Assembly: GCF_900114325.1 (NCBI RefSeq)
Contig: NZ_FOSR01000003.1
Span: 248,001-312,000 of the forward strand
Source of the DNA: Rhodanobacter glycinis
GTDB lineage: Bacteria > Pseudomonadota > Gammaproteobacteria > Xanthomonadales > Rhodanobacteraceae
DNA length: 64,000 nt
Direction of reading: 5' to 3'
This document shows positions 56,521 through 64,000 of this stretch, piece after piece. Under the pieces are notes generated by a model. The model did not search any database and had not been told where the DNA came from. It saw only the letters and a list, made by a program, of their open reading frames with translations. Position 1 is the stretch's first letter; the number at the start of each line of letters is the position of its first letter. The position numbers and the translations under genes were made by a program.

Positions 56521-57489
56521 ATGGAATTCCGTCTGATCGATCGCATCCGCGAACTCACCGACCAGCCGCGCGACGACGTGAAGCTGGGCATCGGCGACGA
56601 TGGCGCCGTGCTGGCCATGCCGGCCGGGCAGGAACTGGTGATGGCCATCGACACCATGGTGGAAGGCACGCATTTCCTGCCCGGTACCGCAGCGGCCGAC
56701 CTGGGCTGGAAATCGCTGGCGGTGAATCTGTCGGACCTGGCTGCGATGGGTGCCGAGCCGGCCTGGGCCATGTTGGCGCTGACCTTGCCGCGCGCCGACG
56801 GAGATTTTGTCGAGGGTTTCGCCGAAGGCTTCGCGCAACTGGCCGGGCGGTATCGATTGGCCCTGGTCGGCGGCGACACCACCGGCGGGCCGTTGTGCCT
56901 GAGCGTGGCCGTGCACGGTTTCGTGCCGCCGGGACAGGCGTTGACCCGTGCCGGTGCGCGGATCGGCGACGAAGTGATGGTTACCGGCACGCTGGGCGAT
57001 GCGGTGGCCGGGCTTTTTGCGTTGCGCGATCCGCCGCACGACGACGCGCACCGCGCCGCGTTGCGCCGGTCATTGATCGACCGCCTGACCCGGCCGGAAC
57101 CGCGGGTTGCCGCGGGTATCGCCTTGCGTGGGCTGGCCACGGCCTGCGTGGATATCTCCGATGGCCTGCTGGCCGACCTCGGCCATATCTGCGAAGGCAG
57201 TGGCGTGGGGGCAGAGCTGGAGGCGGCGCAATTACCGCGTTCAGCCGCACTGCGCGAACTGCATGGCGACGATGAGTCGCTGCAACTGGCGCTGGGCGGC
57301 GGCGACAACTACGAACTCTGCTTCACCGTGCCGCCCGAACGGGTGGCGCAAGTGCAATCGACACTGGCCGGCATCGGCTGCCCGGTGACGCGGATCGGGC
57401 GTATCGTCGACGGCGCTGGCGTCCACGTGCGCGCGGCGGATGGCAGCCCGCAGGCCATCACGATGAAAGGCTGGGAGCATTTCGCATGA
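56521..57489 (+). CDS. thiL: Thiamine-monophosphate kinase
   Basis: This 322-residue AIRS-fold kinase turns thiamine phosphate into the active pyrophosphate using ATP. Motifs: GIGDDGAVL near residue 25, DTMVEGTHF, LAVNLSDLAAMGA, LVGGDTT, ACVDISDGLLADL and GGGDNYELCF. ATG 56521 is the family start (MEFRLIDRIRE). The stop overlaps pgpA by ATGA. The nusB-thiL-pgpA order is conserved. Confidence 0.97.
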   Translation: MEFRLIDRIRELTDQPRDDVKLGIGDDGAVLAMPAGQELVMAIDTMVEGTHFLPGTAAADLGWKSLAVNLSDLAAMGAEPAWAMLALTLPRADGDFVEGFAEGFAQLAGRYRLALVGGDTTGGPLCLSVAVHGFVPPGQALTRAGARIGDEVMVTGTLGDAVAGLFALRDPPHDDAHRAALRRSLIDRLTRPEPRVAAGIALRGLATACVDISDGLLADLGHICEGSGVGAELEAAQLPRSAALRELHGDDESLQLALGGGDNYELCFTVPPERVAQVQSTLAGIGCPVTRIGRIVDGAGVHVRAADGSPQAITMKGWEHFA

Positions 57490-58037
57490 GCGCCAGGAAA
57501 ACACTGAGCCCCGACCAGCGCCGCGCCTTGCTGGCCACGCCGGCCGGCTGGCTCGCCTGCGGTTTCGGTTCCGGCCTCACGCCCAAGGCACAGGGCACGT
57601 TCGGTTCGCTGGCGGCGTTGTTGCCGTGGCTGCTGCTGCGCCAGCTTTCGCTGCCGTTGTATGTGCTGGTGCTGCTGCTCGGATTCGGCGTGGGCGTGTG
57701 GGCCAGCAACGTGGCCAGCCGCGCGCTTGGCGTGGCCGATCACCGCAGCATCGTATGGGACGAATTCATCGGCCAGTGGATCGCCCTGATCCCGTTGCTG
57801 CTCCCGGCCTTCCAGCCAAGCTTCCAGTCAACGAGTCTGACGACGTGGAGTCCGGCGACGTGGTGGAGCGTCGCCGCCGGCTTCGTGCTGTTCCGCCTGT
57901 TCGACGTATGGAAGCCGTGGCCGATCAGCTGGCTCGACCGCCGCGTCAAGGGCGGCCTCGGCGTGATGATCGACGACGTGATCGCCGGCATCTTCGCCGC
58001 GGTGGTGCTGGGGATCGCGCTGCATTTCCTCGGCTGA
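57486..58037 (+). CDS. pgpA: Phosphatidylglycerophosphatase A
   Basis: This 183-residue membrane protein has four helices. The PgpA blocks are FGSGLTPKAQGTFGSLAAL, SIVWDEFIGQWIAL (metal-binding acids) and KPWPISWLDRRVKGGLGVMIDDVIAG in parts. It dephosphorylates phosphatidylglycerophosphate to phosphatidylglycerol in the inner membrane. It is translationally coupled to thiL and is the last gene of the cluster. Repeat A4 follows. Confidence 0.96.
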   Translation: MSARKTLSPDQRRALLATPAGWLACGFGSGLTPKAQGTFGSLAALLPWLLLRQLSLPLYVLVLLLGFGVGVWASNVASRALGVADHRSIVWDEFIGQWIALIPLLLPAFQPSFQSTSLTTWSPATWWSVAAGFVLFRLFDVWKPWPISWLDRRVKGGLGVMIDDVIAGIFAAVVLGIALHFLG

Positions 58038-58091
58038 ATTCGGCCTCGGGACGGCTTCTTTGACACTCCCGGAAATACCTTTCGACGCTGG

Positions 58092-58168
58092 GTAGGAGCG
58101 CACCCTGTGCGCGAACGCCCTGACGCCCGATCGAAGCCAAAAGCTTTCGCGCACGGGTGCGCTCCTAC
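58092..58168. repeat. Palindromic repeat family A, copy A4
   Basis: GTAGGAGCGCACCCTGTGCG and its complement (one base shorter, GCACGGGTGCGC) flank a loop ending GAAGCCAAAAGC. It lies in the convergent gap between pgpA and the fucosidase gene, and its loop orientation matches A2. Confidence 0.9.
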
Positions 58169-58176
58169 CAGACTCG

Positions 58177-59661
58177 TCACTTTTCGTTGTGTCCCGGTCC
58201 GTAGCGATGGTCGGGGCCACGGTAAGCCGCTACCCGGGCCAGCTGCGGCGTGCCATAGCCGAATTCCAGCGACAGGCGTAGTTTGCGGGTGCGCACCGGG
58301 TCCATCCGGGTGAGCTTCTTGTGGCCGATGGTGGTGCCCCAGCACAGCGGCTTCCAGGCATCGTTCTCCCAGTGTTCGACGAGGTGGTTGGCGATGTTTT
58401 GCCCGTGAGCGATCGCTTCGCCCAGTTCCAGCGTGTCGAACTCGATTTCGCGGGGCAGCTCGAATTCCAGCCAACTGTCGCGGGCCGTTGAAGCCGCGCT
58501 CCAGTACGTGTCCGGGTCGGCGTCGAGCACATGCGCGGGAAGGTTGGGCGCGACGCTGCTGCTGGCGCGCACGTGGGCGCCGCGCAGCAGGTTGTGGGCG
58601 AACAGCGCCTCGCGTTGCGCGGTGAAGCCTTGCAACGTGGCAATGTCTTCGCTTTCGAACAGGCCGTCGCGATTGGGCGGCACGTTGAGCAGCAGTTTGC
58701 TGTTATGGCCGACCGAACTGAAATACAGCGCCATCAGGTTGTCCGGCGTGCGCACCTGGTCGTTCTGGTCGGCGTGCCAGAACCAGCCGGGACGGATCGA
58801 CACGTCCGATTCGCCGGGCCGCCATGCACTCCCATGCGGATCGCCGTGGCCGAGCAGGTCGCCGACCCAGGGGCGGTCGTAGCCGGGGTAGGGCACGCTG
58901 GCGGGGTCGACGGTGGACCAGCAGGTGTCGGCGGCCTTGCCTTGCTCGTCGCCGATCCAGCGCACGTCCGGTCCGGCGTCGGAAAACATGATCGCGTCGG
59001 GCTGCAGTCGGCGCACGGTGGCGTGGATGCGCGGCCAGTCGTAAGCCTGCTTGCGGCCGTTCGGGCCTTCACCGTTGGCGCCGTCGAACCACACCTCCAC
59101 GATCTTGCCGTAATGCGTCAGCAGTTCGGTGAGCTGGGCGATGTAGAAGTTGTTGTAGGCCTCGCCGGTGCCGTAGCTCTTGGCGTTGCGATCCCATGGC
59201 GAGAGATAGAGTCCCGCACCGAGGCCCTCGGCATGGCAGGCATCGACGAACTCGCGCACCACGTCGCCCTTGCCGTGTTTCCACGGGCTGCTCGCCACCG
59301 AGTGCGTGGTGGTTGCCGTGGGCCACAGGCAGAAGCCGTCGTGGTGTTTGGCGGTGAGGATCATGCTGCGGAAGCCGGCGGCCTTGGCCGTGCGTGCCCA
59401 TTGCCGCGCGTCGAGCTTGCGCGGATTGAAGATCGCCGGTGATTCCGTGCCGTCGCCCCATTCCTTGCCGGTGAAGGTGTTCACCGTGAGATGCACGAAC
59501 ATCGCCAGTTCTTCGCGTTGCCAGCGCAGTTGTTGTGGGGAAGGGCGAGGTCGTGCGCTCGTCGGTGCGGGTGTCGTTGCGGCGGCGGTGGCCAGGCGTG
59601 AGCCACTGGCACCCAATACGGCGACGGCCGAGCCGGCAAGCAGAAAACGGCGACGATCCAT
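58177..59661 (-). CDS. Alpha-L-fucosidase, GH29, with C-terminal discoidin-like domain
   Basis: This 494-residue protein starts MDRRRFLLAGS, a Tat-type signal, and is probably exported folded. The GH29 barrel (about 45-350) has AMFVHLTVNTF, ILTAKHHDGFCLWP and the nucleophile D193 in VWFDGANGEG. Residues about 375-480 look like an F5/8 (discoidin) carbohydrate-binding domain (DADPDTYWSA, WLEFELP). It removes alpha-linked fucose, fitting N-glycan breakdown with GH92. A LacI-type operator-like site lies 63 bp upstream. Confidence 0.92.
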   Translation of the reverse strand: MDRRRFLLAGSAVAVLGASGSRLATAAATTPAPTSARPRPSPQQLRWQREELAMFVHLTVNTFTGKEWGDGTESPAIFNPRKLDARQWARTAKAAGFRSMILTAKHHDGFCLWPTATTTHSVASSPWKHGKGDVVREFVDACHAEGLGAGLYLSPWDRNAKSYGTGEAYNNFYIAQLTELLTHYGKIVEVWFDGANGEGPNGRKQAYDWPRIHATVRRLQPDAIMFSDAGPDVRWIGDEQGKAADTCWSTVDPASVPYPGYDRPWVGDLLGHGDPHGSAWRPGESDVSIRPGWFWHADQNDQVRTPDNLMALYFSSVGHNSKLLLNVPPNRDGLFESEDIATLQGFTAQREALFAHNLLRGAHVRASSSVAPNLPAHVLDADPDTYWSAASTARDSWLEFELPREIEFDTLELGEAIAHGQNIANHLVEHWENDAWKPLCWGTTIGHKKLTRMDPVRTRKLRLSLEFGYGTPQLARVAAYRGPDHRYGPGHNEK

Positions 59662-59723
59662 GCATCTCTCCCGAGTTGGCTGCCCGCGGGGTTGCGACGG
59701 ACACTCGGTGGAATATAGTCCGA

Positions 59724-59737
59724 TTTAATCGACCCAA
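59724..59737. promoter_or_regulatory. LacI-type operator-like site between fucosidase and AKR genes
   Basis: TTTAATCGACCCAA matches the receptor-leader sites TTAGATCGATCCAA at 11 of 14 positions, with the same central CG. It sits in the divergent gap and could control both genes. Confidence 0.4.
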
Positions 59738-59824
59738 AAACCGCATGAGCATCGGTCGGGCGTGGACGACAACGTCTTTGCCCGGCATGCTCGCCCGTTA
59801 CCTGTATCGATGAAGGATTTCCCC

Positions 59825-60790
59825 ATGCAATACCGTCGCCTTGGTCATTCCGGCCTGCAACTGTCCGCGCTGTCGTTCGGCGCCTGGGTCACCTTCGGCC
59901 AGCAGGTGGGGCGTGCGCAGGCGCGCGAACTGCTGGCGCTGGCCTACGACAACGGCGTCAATTTTTTCGACAACGCCGAGATCTACAACCATGGCGAAGC
60001 CGAGCGGGTGATGGGCGACGTGCTGGCCGACCTGCGCTTTCCGCGCGACAGCTATTGCGTGTCCAGCAAGGTCTACTTCGGCGCGGTGAAGGACCCCAAG
60101 CCGACCCAGCGCGGGCTGTCGCGCAAGCACGTGATCGAGGCCTGCCACCAGGCACTGGAACGCCTGCGCATGGAGCACCTGGACCTGTATTTCTGCCATC
60201 GCCCCGATCCGGATACACCGATCGTCGAGACCGTGGCGGCGATGGACATGCTGGTGCGCCAGGGCAAGGTGATGTACTGGGGTACCAGCGAATGGCCGGC
60301 CGAGGCGATCCTCGAAGCGCATCGCGTGGCGAAGGAAAACCATCTGGCCGCGCCGACCATGGAGCAGCCGCAATACAACCTGCTGCACCGCGAGCGCGTG
60401 GAAGTGGAATACGCCTCGCTGTACGACAGTTGCGGCATGGGCACCACGATCTGGTCGCCGCTGGCCTCCGGCGTGCTCACCGGCAAATATAACGACGGCA
60501 TCCCCGGCGATGCGCGTTTGTCGCAACCGGGTTACGAATGGCTGCGCGAGGAAGTGTTGGGCAAGGGCGATCGCATCGCCAAGGTGCGCCGCCTGCAACC
60601 GATCGCCGACGAACTGGGCGTAAGCCTCACCCAACTGGCCATCGCCTGGTGCCTGCTCAACCCGCACGTCTCCACCGTGATGCTGGGCGCCAGCAAGCGC
60701 GAACAACTGGAGCATAACCTGGGCGCGCTGGAGATCCTGCCGAAGCTGGACGAAGCGGTGCAAAAGCGCATTGAGCAAGCAGTGGCCTGA
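59825..60790 (+). CDS. Aldo/keto reductase (potassium-channel beta-subunit-like)
   Basis: This 321-residue TIM-barrel NADPH reductase has the tetrad D49, Y54 (DNAEIYNHGEAE), K82 (SSKVYFG) and H125 (YFCHRPD). The cofactor region is STVMLGASKREQLEHNLGAL. Relatives are the KCNAB/YghZ type acting on aldehydes. AGGA lies 7 nt before ATG 59825, so this is preferred over ATG 59810. It is divergent from the fucosidase gene; both may be switched by the shared site. Confidence 0.93.
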   Translation: MQYRRLGHSGLQLSALSFGAWVTFGQQVGRAQARELLALAYDNGVNFFDNAEIYNHGEAERVMGDVLADLRFPRDSYCVSSKVYFGAVKDPKPTQRGLSRKHVIEACHQALERLRMEHLDLYFCHRPDPDTPIVETVAAMDMLVRQGKVMYWGTSEWPAEAILEAHRVAKENHLAAPTMEQPQYNLLHRERVEVEYASLYDSCGMGTTIWSPLASGVLTGKYNDGIPGDARLSQPGYEWLREEVLGKGDRIAKVRRLQPIADELGVSLTQLAIAWCLLNPHVSTVMLGASKREQLEHNLGALEILPKLDEAVQKRIEQAVA

Positions 60791-60798
60791 ACCGGGAT

Positions 60799-60833
60799 CG
60801 AGCCCGGACCTTGGCCTGGCTCGCGGTTTTTTT
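60799..60833 (+). terminator. Intrinsic terminator after the aldo/keto reductase gene
   Basis: CGAGCC (60799-60804) pairs with GGCTCG (60818-60823), followed by CGG and a run of seven T at 60827-60833. It lies 9 bp after the stop codon. Confidence 0.75.
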
Positions 60834-60930
60834 GAGTTTGCGGGCGTGGTGGTTTTTCAACCTCCATTGCAAGATGACCCTGCGAGCGGCTCGCGGATGA
60901 TGCGATCAAACCTGACGGATTTCGGCATGC

Positions 60931-61827
60931 ATGACTGACGAACTGGCCATTGAAACCCATGGTCTGACCAGGCACTACGGCAAGGTCGAGGCGGTGCGTG
61001 GCCTGAGCCTGGCGGTGGAGCGTCAATGCATCACGGGGTTCCTCGGGCGCAATGGTGCCGGCAAGAGCACCACGATCAAGATGCTGCTCGGCATGATCCG
61101 TCCCACGGCCGGCACCGGCCGGGTGCTGGGGTACAACATCGCCGATCCCGCGCAGAGTCTGCAGATTCGCCGACGCATTGCCTACGTGGGCGAAGACAAA
61201 GGCTTGTACGGCTACATGACCGTTGCCGAACTCATTCGTTTCACGCGCTCGTTCTATCCGGATTGGCAGCCGCACATCGAGGCGCGCCTGCTCAAGGCAT
61301 ACCAATTGCCGCCGGGGCGCAAGGTCAAGGCGATTTCCAAGGGCATGCGCACCAAGTTGGCCCTGCTGCTGGCGCTGGCGCGACGGCCCGAACTGATCAT
61401 CCTCGACGAACCTTCGGAAGGACTCGATCCGGTTTCCATCGAGGAGCTGTTGCAAACCTTGCAGGAGGTGCGGGCCGGCGGTACCAGCGTGTTCTTTTCC
61501 TCGCATCAGCTGAGCGAGGTGGAGCGGATTACCGACCGTGTGCTGATGATCGATCACGGGCAACTGGTCATGAATACCCGGCTCGGCGACCTGCTCGACA
61601 ACTACCGCAACATCGTCATGGAGTTCGGGGCGCAGGCCCCGGTGCCGACGGCGTTCGCGCTTGCGGGAGTCGAGCGGTTGCGAATCAAGGGGCGGCAGGT
61701 CTGGGTGCTTGCCAGCTCCAACGTCGAGGGCATCGTGGCCCATGCGCGTACGCTTGATGCCACCGTGCAGGTGACGCCCGTGAACTTGCGCGATGTCTTC
61801 CTCGACCTCGTCCGGGAAGCGCCCTGA
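60931..61827 (+). CDS. ABC transporter ATP-binding protein
   Basis: This 298-residue CcmA-type ATPase has Walker A GRNGAGKST (39-47), Walker B LIILDE (155-160) and a switch histidine in FFSSHQLSEVE. The signature motif is weak: SKGMR at 136-140 in place of LSGGQ, as in YtrB/BcrA-like exporters. It drives the two permeases encoded after it. It could export a lipid, peptide or antibiotic; no substrate clue exists in the window. The stop overlaps the next start by one base. Confidence 0.92.
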   Translation: MTDELAIETHGLTRHYGKVEAVRGLSLAVERQCITGFLGRNGAGKSTTIKMLLGMIRPTAGTGRVLGYNIADPAQSLQIRRRIAYVGEDKGLYGYMTVAELIRFTRSFYPDWQPHIEARLLKAYQLPPGRKVKAISKGMRTKLALLLALARRPELIILDEPSEGLDPVSIEELLQTLQEVRAGGTSVFFSSHQLSEVERITDRVLMIDHGQLVMNTRLGDLLDNYRNIVMEFGAQAPVPTAFALAGVERLRIKGRQVWVLASSNVEGIVAHARTLDATVQVTPVNLRDVFLDLVREAP

Positions 61828-62573
61828 TGCTTTGGTACAAGATGTGGCGGGAGAGTCGGGTTCGCTTCGCCATCAGTGCGGTGGCCTTGTTGTGGATGTG
61901 CGGCGCCGTGGTGCTGTTGCAGCAACAAGTGCGTGCGCATGCCGATGAACCCTTGAGCTATGTGCGCTATATCTGGCATGCGGTTTACAAGGCCAACGCA
62001 CTGGATCTGTACATCCTGCTGGTGATCGTGCTCGGGCTCGGCGGCGTGCAGCAGGAGCATGCCCAGGGTACGGCTGGATTTACGCTGTCACTGCCGCTAA
62101 GCCGGTGGCGATTGGTCGCCACCCGGGCCGTCACGGGATGGGTCGAGGTAGCAGTGCTCGCGCTGTTGCCGGCATTGCTGATTCCGTTGCTGTCGCCCTG
62201 GGTTGGGCAAACCTTTCCGTTCCTGCGTGCCTTGCAGTTCAGCGTGCTGTGGGCCGGTTGTGGCATGGTGATCTTTGCGCTGACGTTTTTCTTCTCGACC
62301 GTTCTGGCGGGGGCCTACTCGCCTGCGATCGCTTCGGTGGCGGCGGTGGTCGGGTGTTCCATGTCTGCGGGGCTGCCGCTGTTTGAGCGCTTTCCGGCGC
62401 TCGATTTGATCGACACCATGCACGGCGCGCAGCTGCTGCTCTCCCCGGGCAATGCATCGCTGGGCGCCTTTGCCGTTCCACTGCCTTGGTTGTCGCTGGG
62501 CCTGTATGCATTGCTGGCCTTGTGTCTGACCGGAGTGGCCGGCGTCATCACGGCGCGTCGGGATTTTCCATGA
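61827..62573 (+). CDS. ABC transporter permease (ABC-2 type), first half
   Basis: This 248-residue membrane protein has about six helices. MLWYKMWRESRVRF at the start and the GVQQEHAQGTAGFTLSLPLSR block (before helix 3) resemble the second permease gene, so the two are paralogues and likely form a heterodimer. TGATG and ATGA overlaps on both sides support one transcript with the ATPase. Confidence 0.9.
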   Translation: MLWYKMWRESRVRFAISAVALLWMCGAVVLLQQQVRAHADEPLSYVRYIWHAVYKANALDLYILLVIVLGLGGVQQEHAQGTAGFTLSLPLSRWRLVATRAVTGWVEVAVLALLPALLIPLLSPWVGQTFPFLRALQFSVLWAGCGMVIFALTFFFSTVLAGAYSPAIASVAAVVGCSMSAGLPLFERFPALDLIDTMHGAQLLLSPGNASLGAFAVPLPWLSLGLYALLALCLTGVAGVITARRDFP

Positions 62574-63337
62574 ATGCCATGATGCCTTTGCTGTTCAAGG
62601 CCTGGCGCGAGAGCCGGGGGCGGTTCCTGCTCAGCGTCACGCTGCTGGCGACAATCTGCGCTGCCGGCGTCATCTTTCGCGGCAGCCTGATGAAGGTGTT
62701 TGTCCCGAACGCGTCGTTTGTCGGCGCGCCCTATGTGGGTTACATCTACCGCCTGGTCTACGGCGGCGCGGCGCGCGGCTTGTTTACCATCCTGGTCATG
62801 GTGCTTGCGTTGGGCGGCTTGCAGCGCGAGCGCCTGCATCGAGTGGTGGGATTCACGCTGGCGCTTCCCGTGAGTCGTGCGCGGCTGGCAGGTGCGCAGG
62901 CGCTGCTTGGACTGGGGCAGGTGGCGGCTCTGTCGGCGCTGCCCTTGATCGTGCTGGGCGTGGGCTCACGCCTGGCGCACGTGTCGTATCCGTTGGAGCA
63001 GATGTGGCGCTTCGGCCTGCTATGGCTTGCCGGCGGGGTGGTGTTTTTCGCCGTGGCGTTTCTGGCTGCGACGCTGTTTCGCAGCGAATATGCCGCATTG
63101 GCCGTGTCGTTCGTTTTCATGATTTTTTATCCCGTCACGGTGATGTTCCCTCCGCTGAATCGGTATCCGTTGAATCTCCACCACATCATGTCCGGCTTGG
63201 CCATGCCGTATTTCGATGCGCGTCGTGCGCTGCTGGTGGGGGCGCCGCCGTGGATGTTGCTGGTTTCGATGATGGCGGTGGCCGGTGCGTTGATCGTGCT
63301 GGCGGTTCAAATCACCAGCCAACGCGATTATTCGTAG
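62570..63337 (+). CDS. ABC transporter permease (ABC-2 type), second half
   Basis: This 255-residue membrane protein has about six helices. KAWRESRGRFLLSV and GLQRERLHRVVGFTLALPVSR align with the preceding permease. ATG 62570 overlaps the stop before it (ATGA). It is the last gene of the exporter operon. The Fur-controlled hemP promoter follows after about 115 bp. Confidence 0.9.
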   Translation: MNAMMPLLFKAWRESRGRFLLSVTLLATICAAGVIFRGSLMKVFVPNASFVGAPYVGYIYRLVYGGAARGLFTILVMVLALGGLQRERLHRVVGFTLALPVSRARLAGAQALLGLGQVAALSALPLIVLGVGSRLAHVSYPLEQMWRFGLLWLAGGVVFFAVAFLAATLFRSEYAALAVSFVFMIFYPVTVMFPPLNRYPLNLHHIMSGLAMPYFDARRALLVGAPPWMLLVSMMAVAGALIVLAVQITSQRDYS

Positions 63338-63452
63338 CGATGGGTGCGTCGCTGGGTGCGGTGGAAAGCATCGCGGCTGAAACCATTGCTGCGCCGGAAG
63401 GGCAAGGAATGCAGTGGCACGGGCCGCGGTGCGGGAGATGTCGCGGAAAGCC

Positions 63453-63481
63453 TTGACACTTAAATGAGAATCATTATCATC
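63453..63481 (+). promoter_or_regulatory. Fur box and promoter of hemP
   Basis: TGAGAATCATTATCA at 63465-63479 differs by one base from the 7-1-7 Fur consensus TGATAATCATTATCA. TTGACA at 63453-63458 and TATCAT at 63475-63480 (16-bp spacing) fit a sigma-70 promoter, with the Fur box over the -10. Iron-replete Fur should block it. Confidence 0.88.
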
Positions 63482-63513
63482 AACTCCGCCCCTGACTGAT
63501 GCGGAGTCCATCC

Positions 63514-63741
63514 ATGTCGCTGTCCACTACCTTGAGCCTTCCCCTCGAAGCGGCCAGCTTGCCGCGTTCGTTCCGTCTGTTGTCGCTGAAGCGTTCCCCG
63601 ACCCGCGAGGCGGAGAACGACATCAGGCGCATTTCCAGCCAGTCGCTGTTGGCTGGCGAGCGCGAGCTGGTGATCCAGCACCAGGGCAACGAATACCACC
63701 TGCGCCTGACTCGCAACGACAAGCTGATCCTGACCAAGTAA
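63514..63741 (+). CDS. hemP: Hemin uptake protein HemP
   Basis: This 75-residue protein ends with the HemP domain: ISSQSLLAGERELVIQHQGN, then EYHLRLTRNDKLILTK. HemP members accompany heme-uptake genes; in some bacteria the small protein activates the heme receptor gene. GGAG lies 7 nt before ATG 63514, preferred over ATG 63499. A strong Fur box is about 35 bp upstream. The heme receptor is not in the window and may lie to the right. Confidence 0.92.
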   Translation: MSLSTTLSLPLEAASLPRSFRLLSLKRSPTREAENDIRRISSQSLLAGERELVIQHQGNEYHLRLTRNDKLILTK

Positions 63742-63880
63742 GTGCATGGCGGGCAGGGATGCCCGACTCTTCGCATGGCACGGCTCTGTGCCGCGCCTCT
63801 TCCTTCTTCCTTCCCCGACCAAGCCGATACCGCCCCCAGCGGTTGCCAGCCGGGCCATCCATGCATCCGTGGAGGTTTCC

Positions 63881-64000
63881 ATGTTCGGCTGGCTGGCAAC
63901 TCATCCCGTGGCGCTGTGTCGGCGTGCCTCTGCGCCACCGGTGCAGCGACGCTGCTTCCGCATGTCGCCCCTGCAACTGACCGAACATCTGCCGCGGCTG
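63881..64000 (+). CDS. Unidentified protein, N-terminal fragment
   Basis: GGAGG lies 5 nt before ATG 63881, and the frame stays open to the right edge (MFGWLATHPVALCRRAS, then a Cys/Arg-rich part and LQLTEHLPRL). Too little is present to name a family. By position it may belong with hemP in iron or heme handling, but this is inference. Confidence 0.5.
   Translation, partial: MFGWLATHPVALCRRASAPPVQRRCFRMSPLQLTEHLPRL

Overview
The window is a high-GC stretch of a gammaproteobacterial chromosome, most probably a Rhodanobacteraceae/Xanthomonadales member (Rhodanobacter, Dyella or a relative). This placement rests on gene order, protein style (RibB with a dead GTP-cyclohydrolase-like domain, Xanthomonas-type TonB receptor, HemP under a Fur box) and abundant intergenic palindromic repeats. 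It is inference, not a database result. I saw no insertion sequence, prophage, CRISPR array, rRNA or tRNA.

Layout. 1-4675 (minus): a GTPase running off the left edge, in a tightly coupled group YceI / cytochrome b561 / YceI / GTPase, then a 670-bp gene-free stretch and a second membrane-anchored GTPase. 4797-12242 (plus): two tandem paralogous hybrid sensor kinases with periplasmic propellers. 12399-14403 (minus): holC and pepA. 14498-19318 (plus): lptF-lptG, a PIN protein, a threonine aldolase and a GH43 enzyme. 19435-22164 (minus): intracellular PHB depolymerase, an RDD membrane protein and an MmyB-type regulator. 22347-31096 (plus): xerD, dsbC, purL, a membrane protein, a glycosyltransferase and an EamA transporter. 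31084-34070 (minus): DUF2127, and cstA with its small YbdD partner. 34235-36832 (plus): DUF4197, def and two small unknowns; pyrF follows on minus.

38557-45319 is a glycan-use locus: TonB receptor, GH92 mannosidase and an endonuclease/exonuclease/phosphatase-fold protein. Its leader carries two identical LacI-type operator-like sites; a similar site lies between a GH29 fucosidase and an aldo/keto reductase at 59.7 kb, suggesting one regulon. ettA (minus) and a DUF817 gene follow. The DUF817 gene runs without a stop codon, in frame, into glyA. Then comes the conserved cluster glyA-nrdR-ribD-[FMN riboswitch]-ribE-ribB-ldcA-ribH-nusB-GNAT-thiL-pgpA. The right end holds an ABC exporter operon, Fur-regulated hemP and the start of an unidentified gene.

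The least expected signal lies between genes. At least four families of roughly 80-130-bp imperfect palindromes occur repeatedly and each has its own positional habit. Family A sits in every convergent gap that has room (4 of 4). Family C sits only between co-directional genes and supplies the RSEK-stop ends of two proteins. A family D core lies in frame inside ribD.
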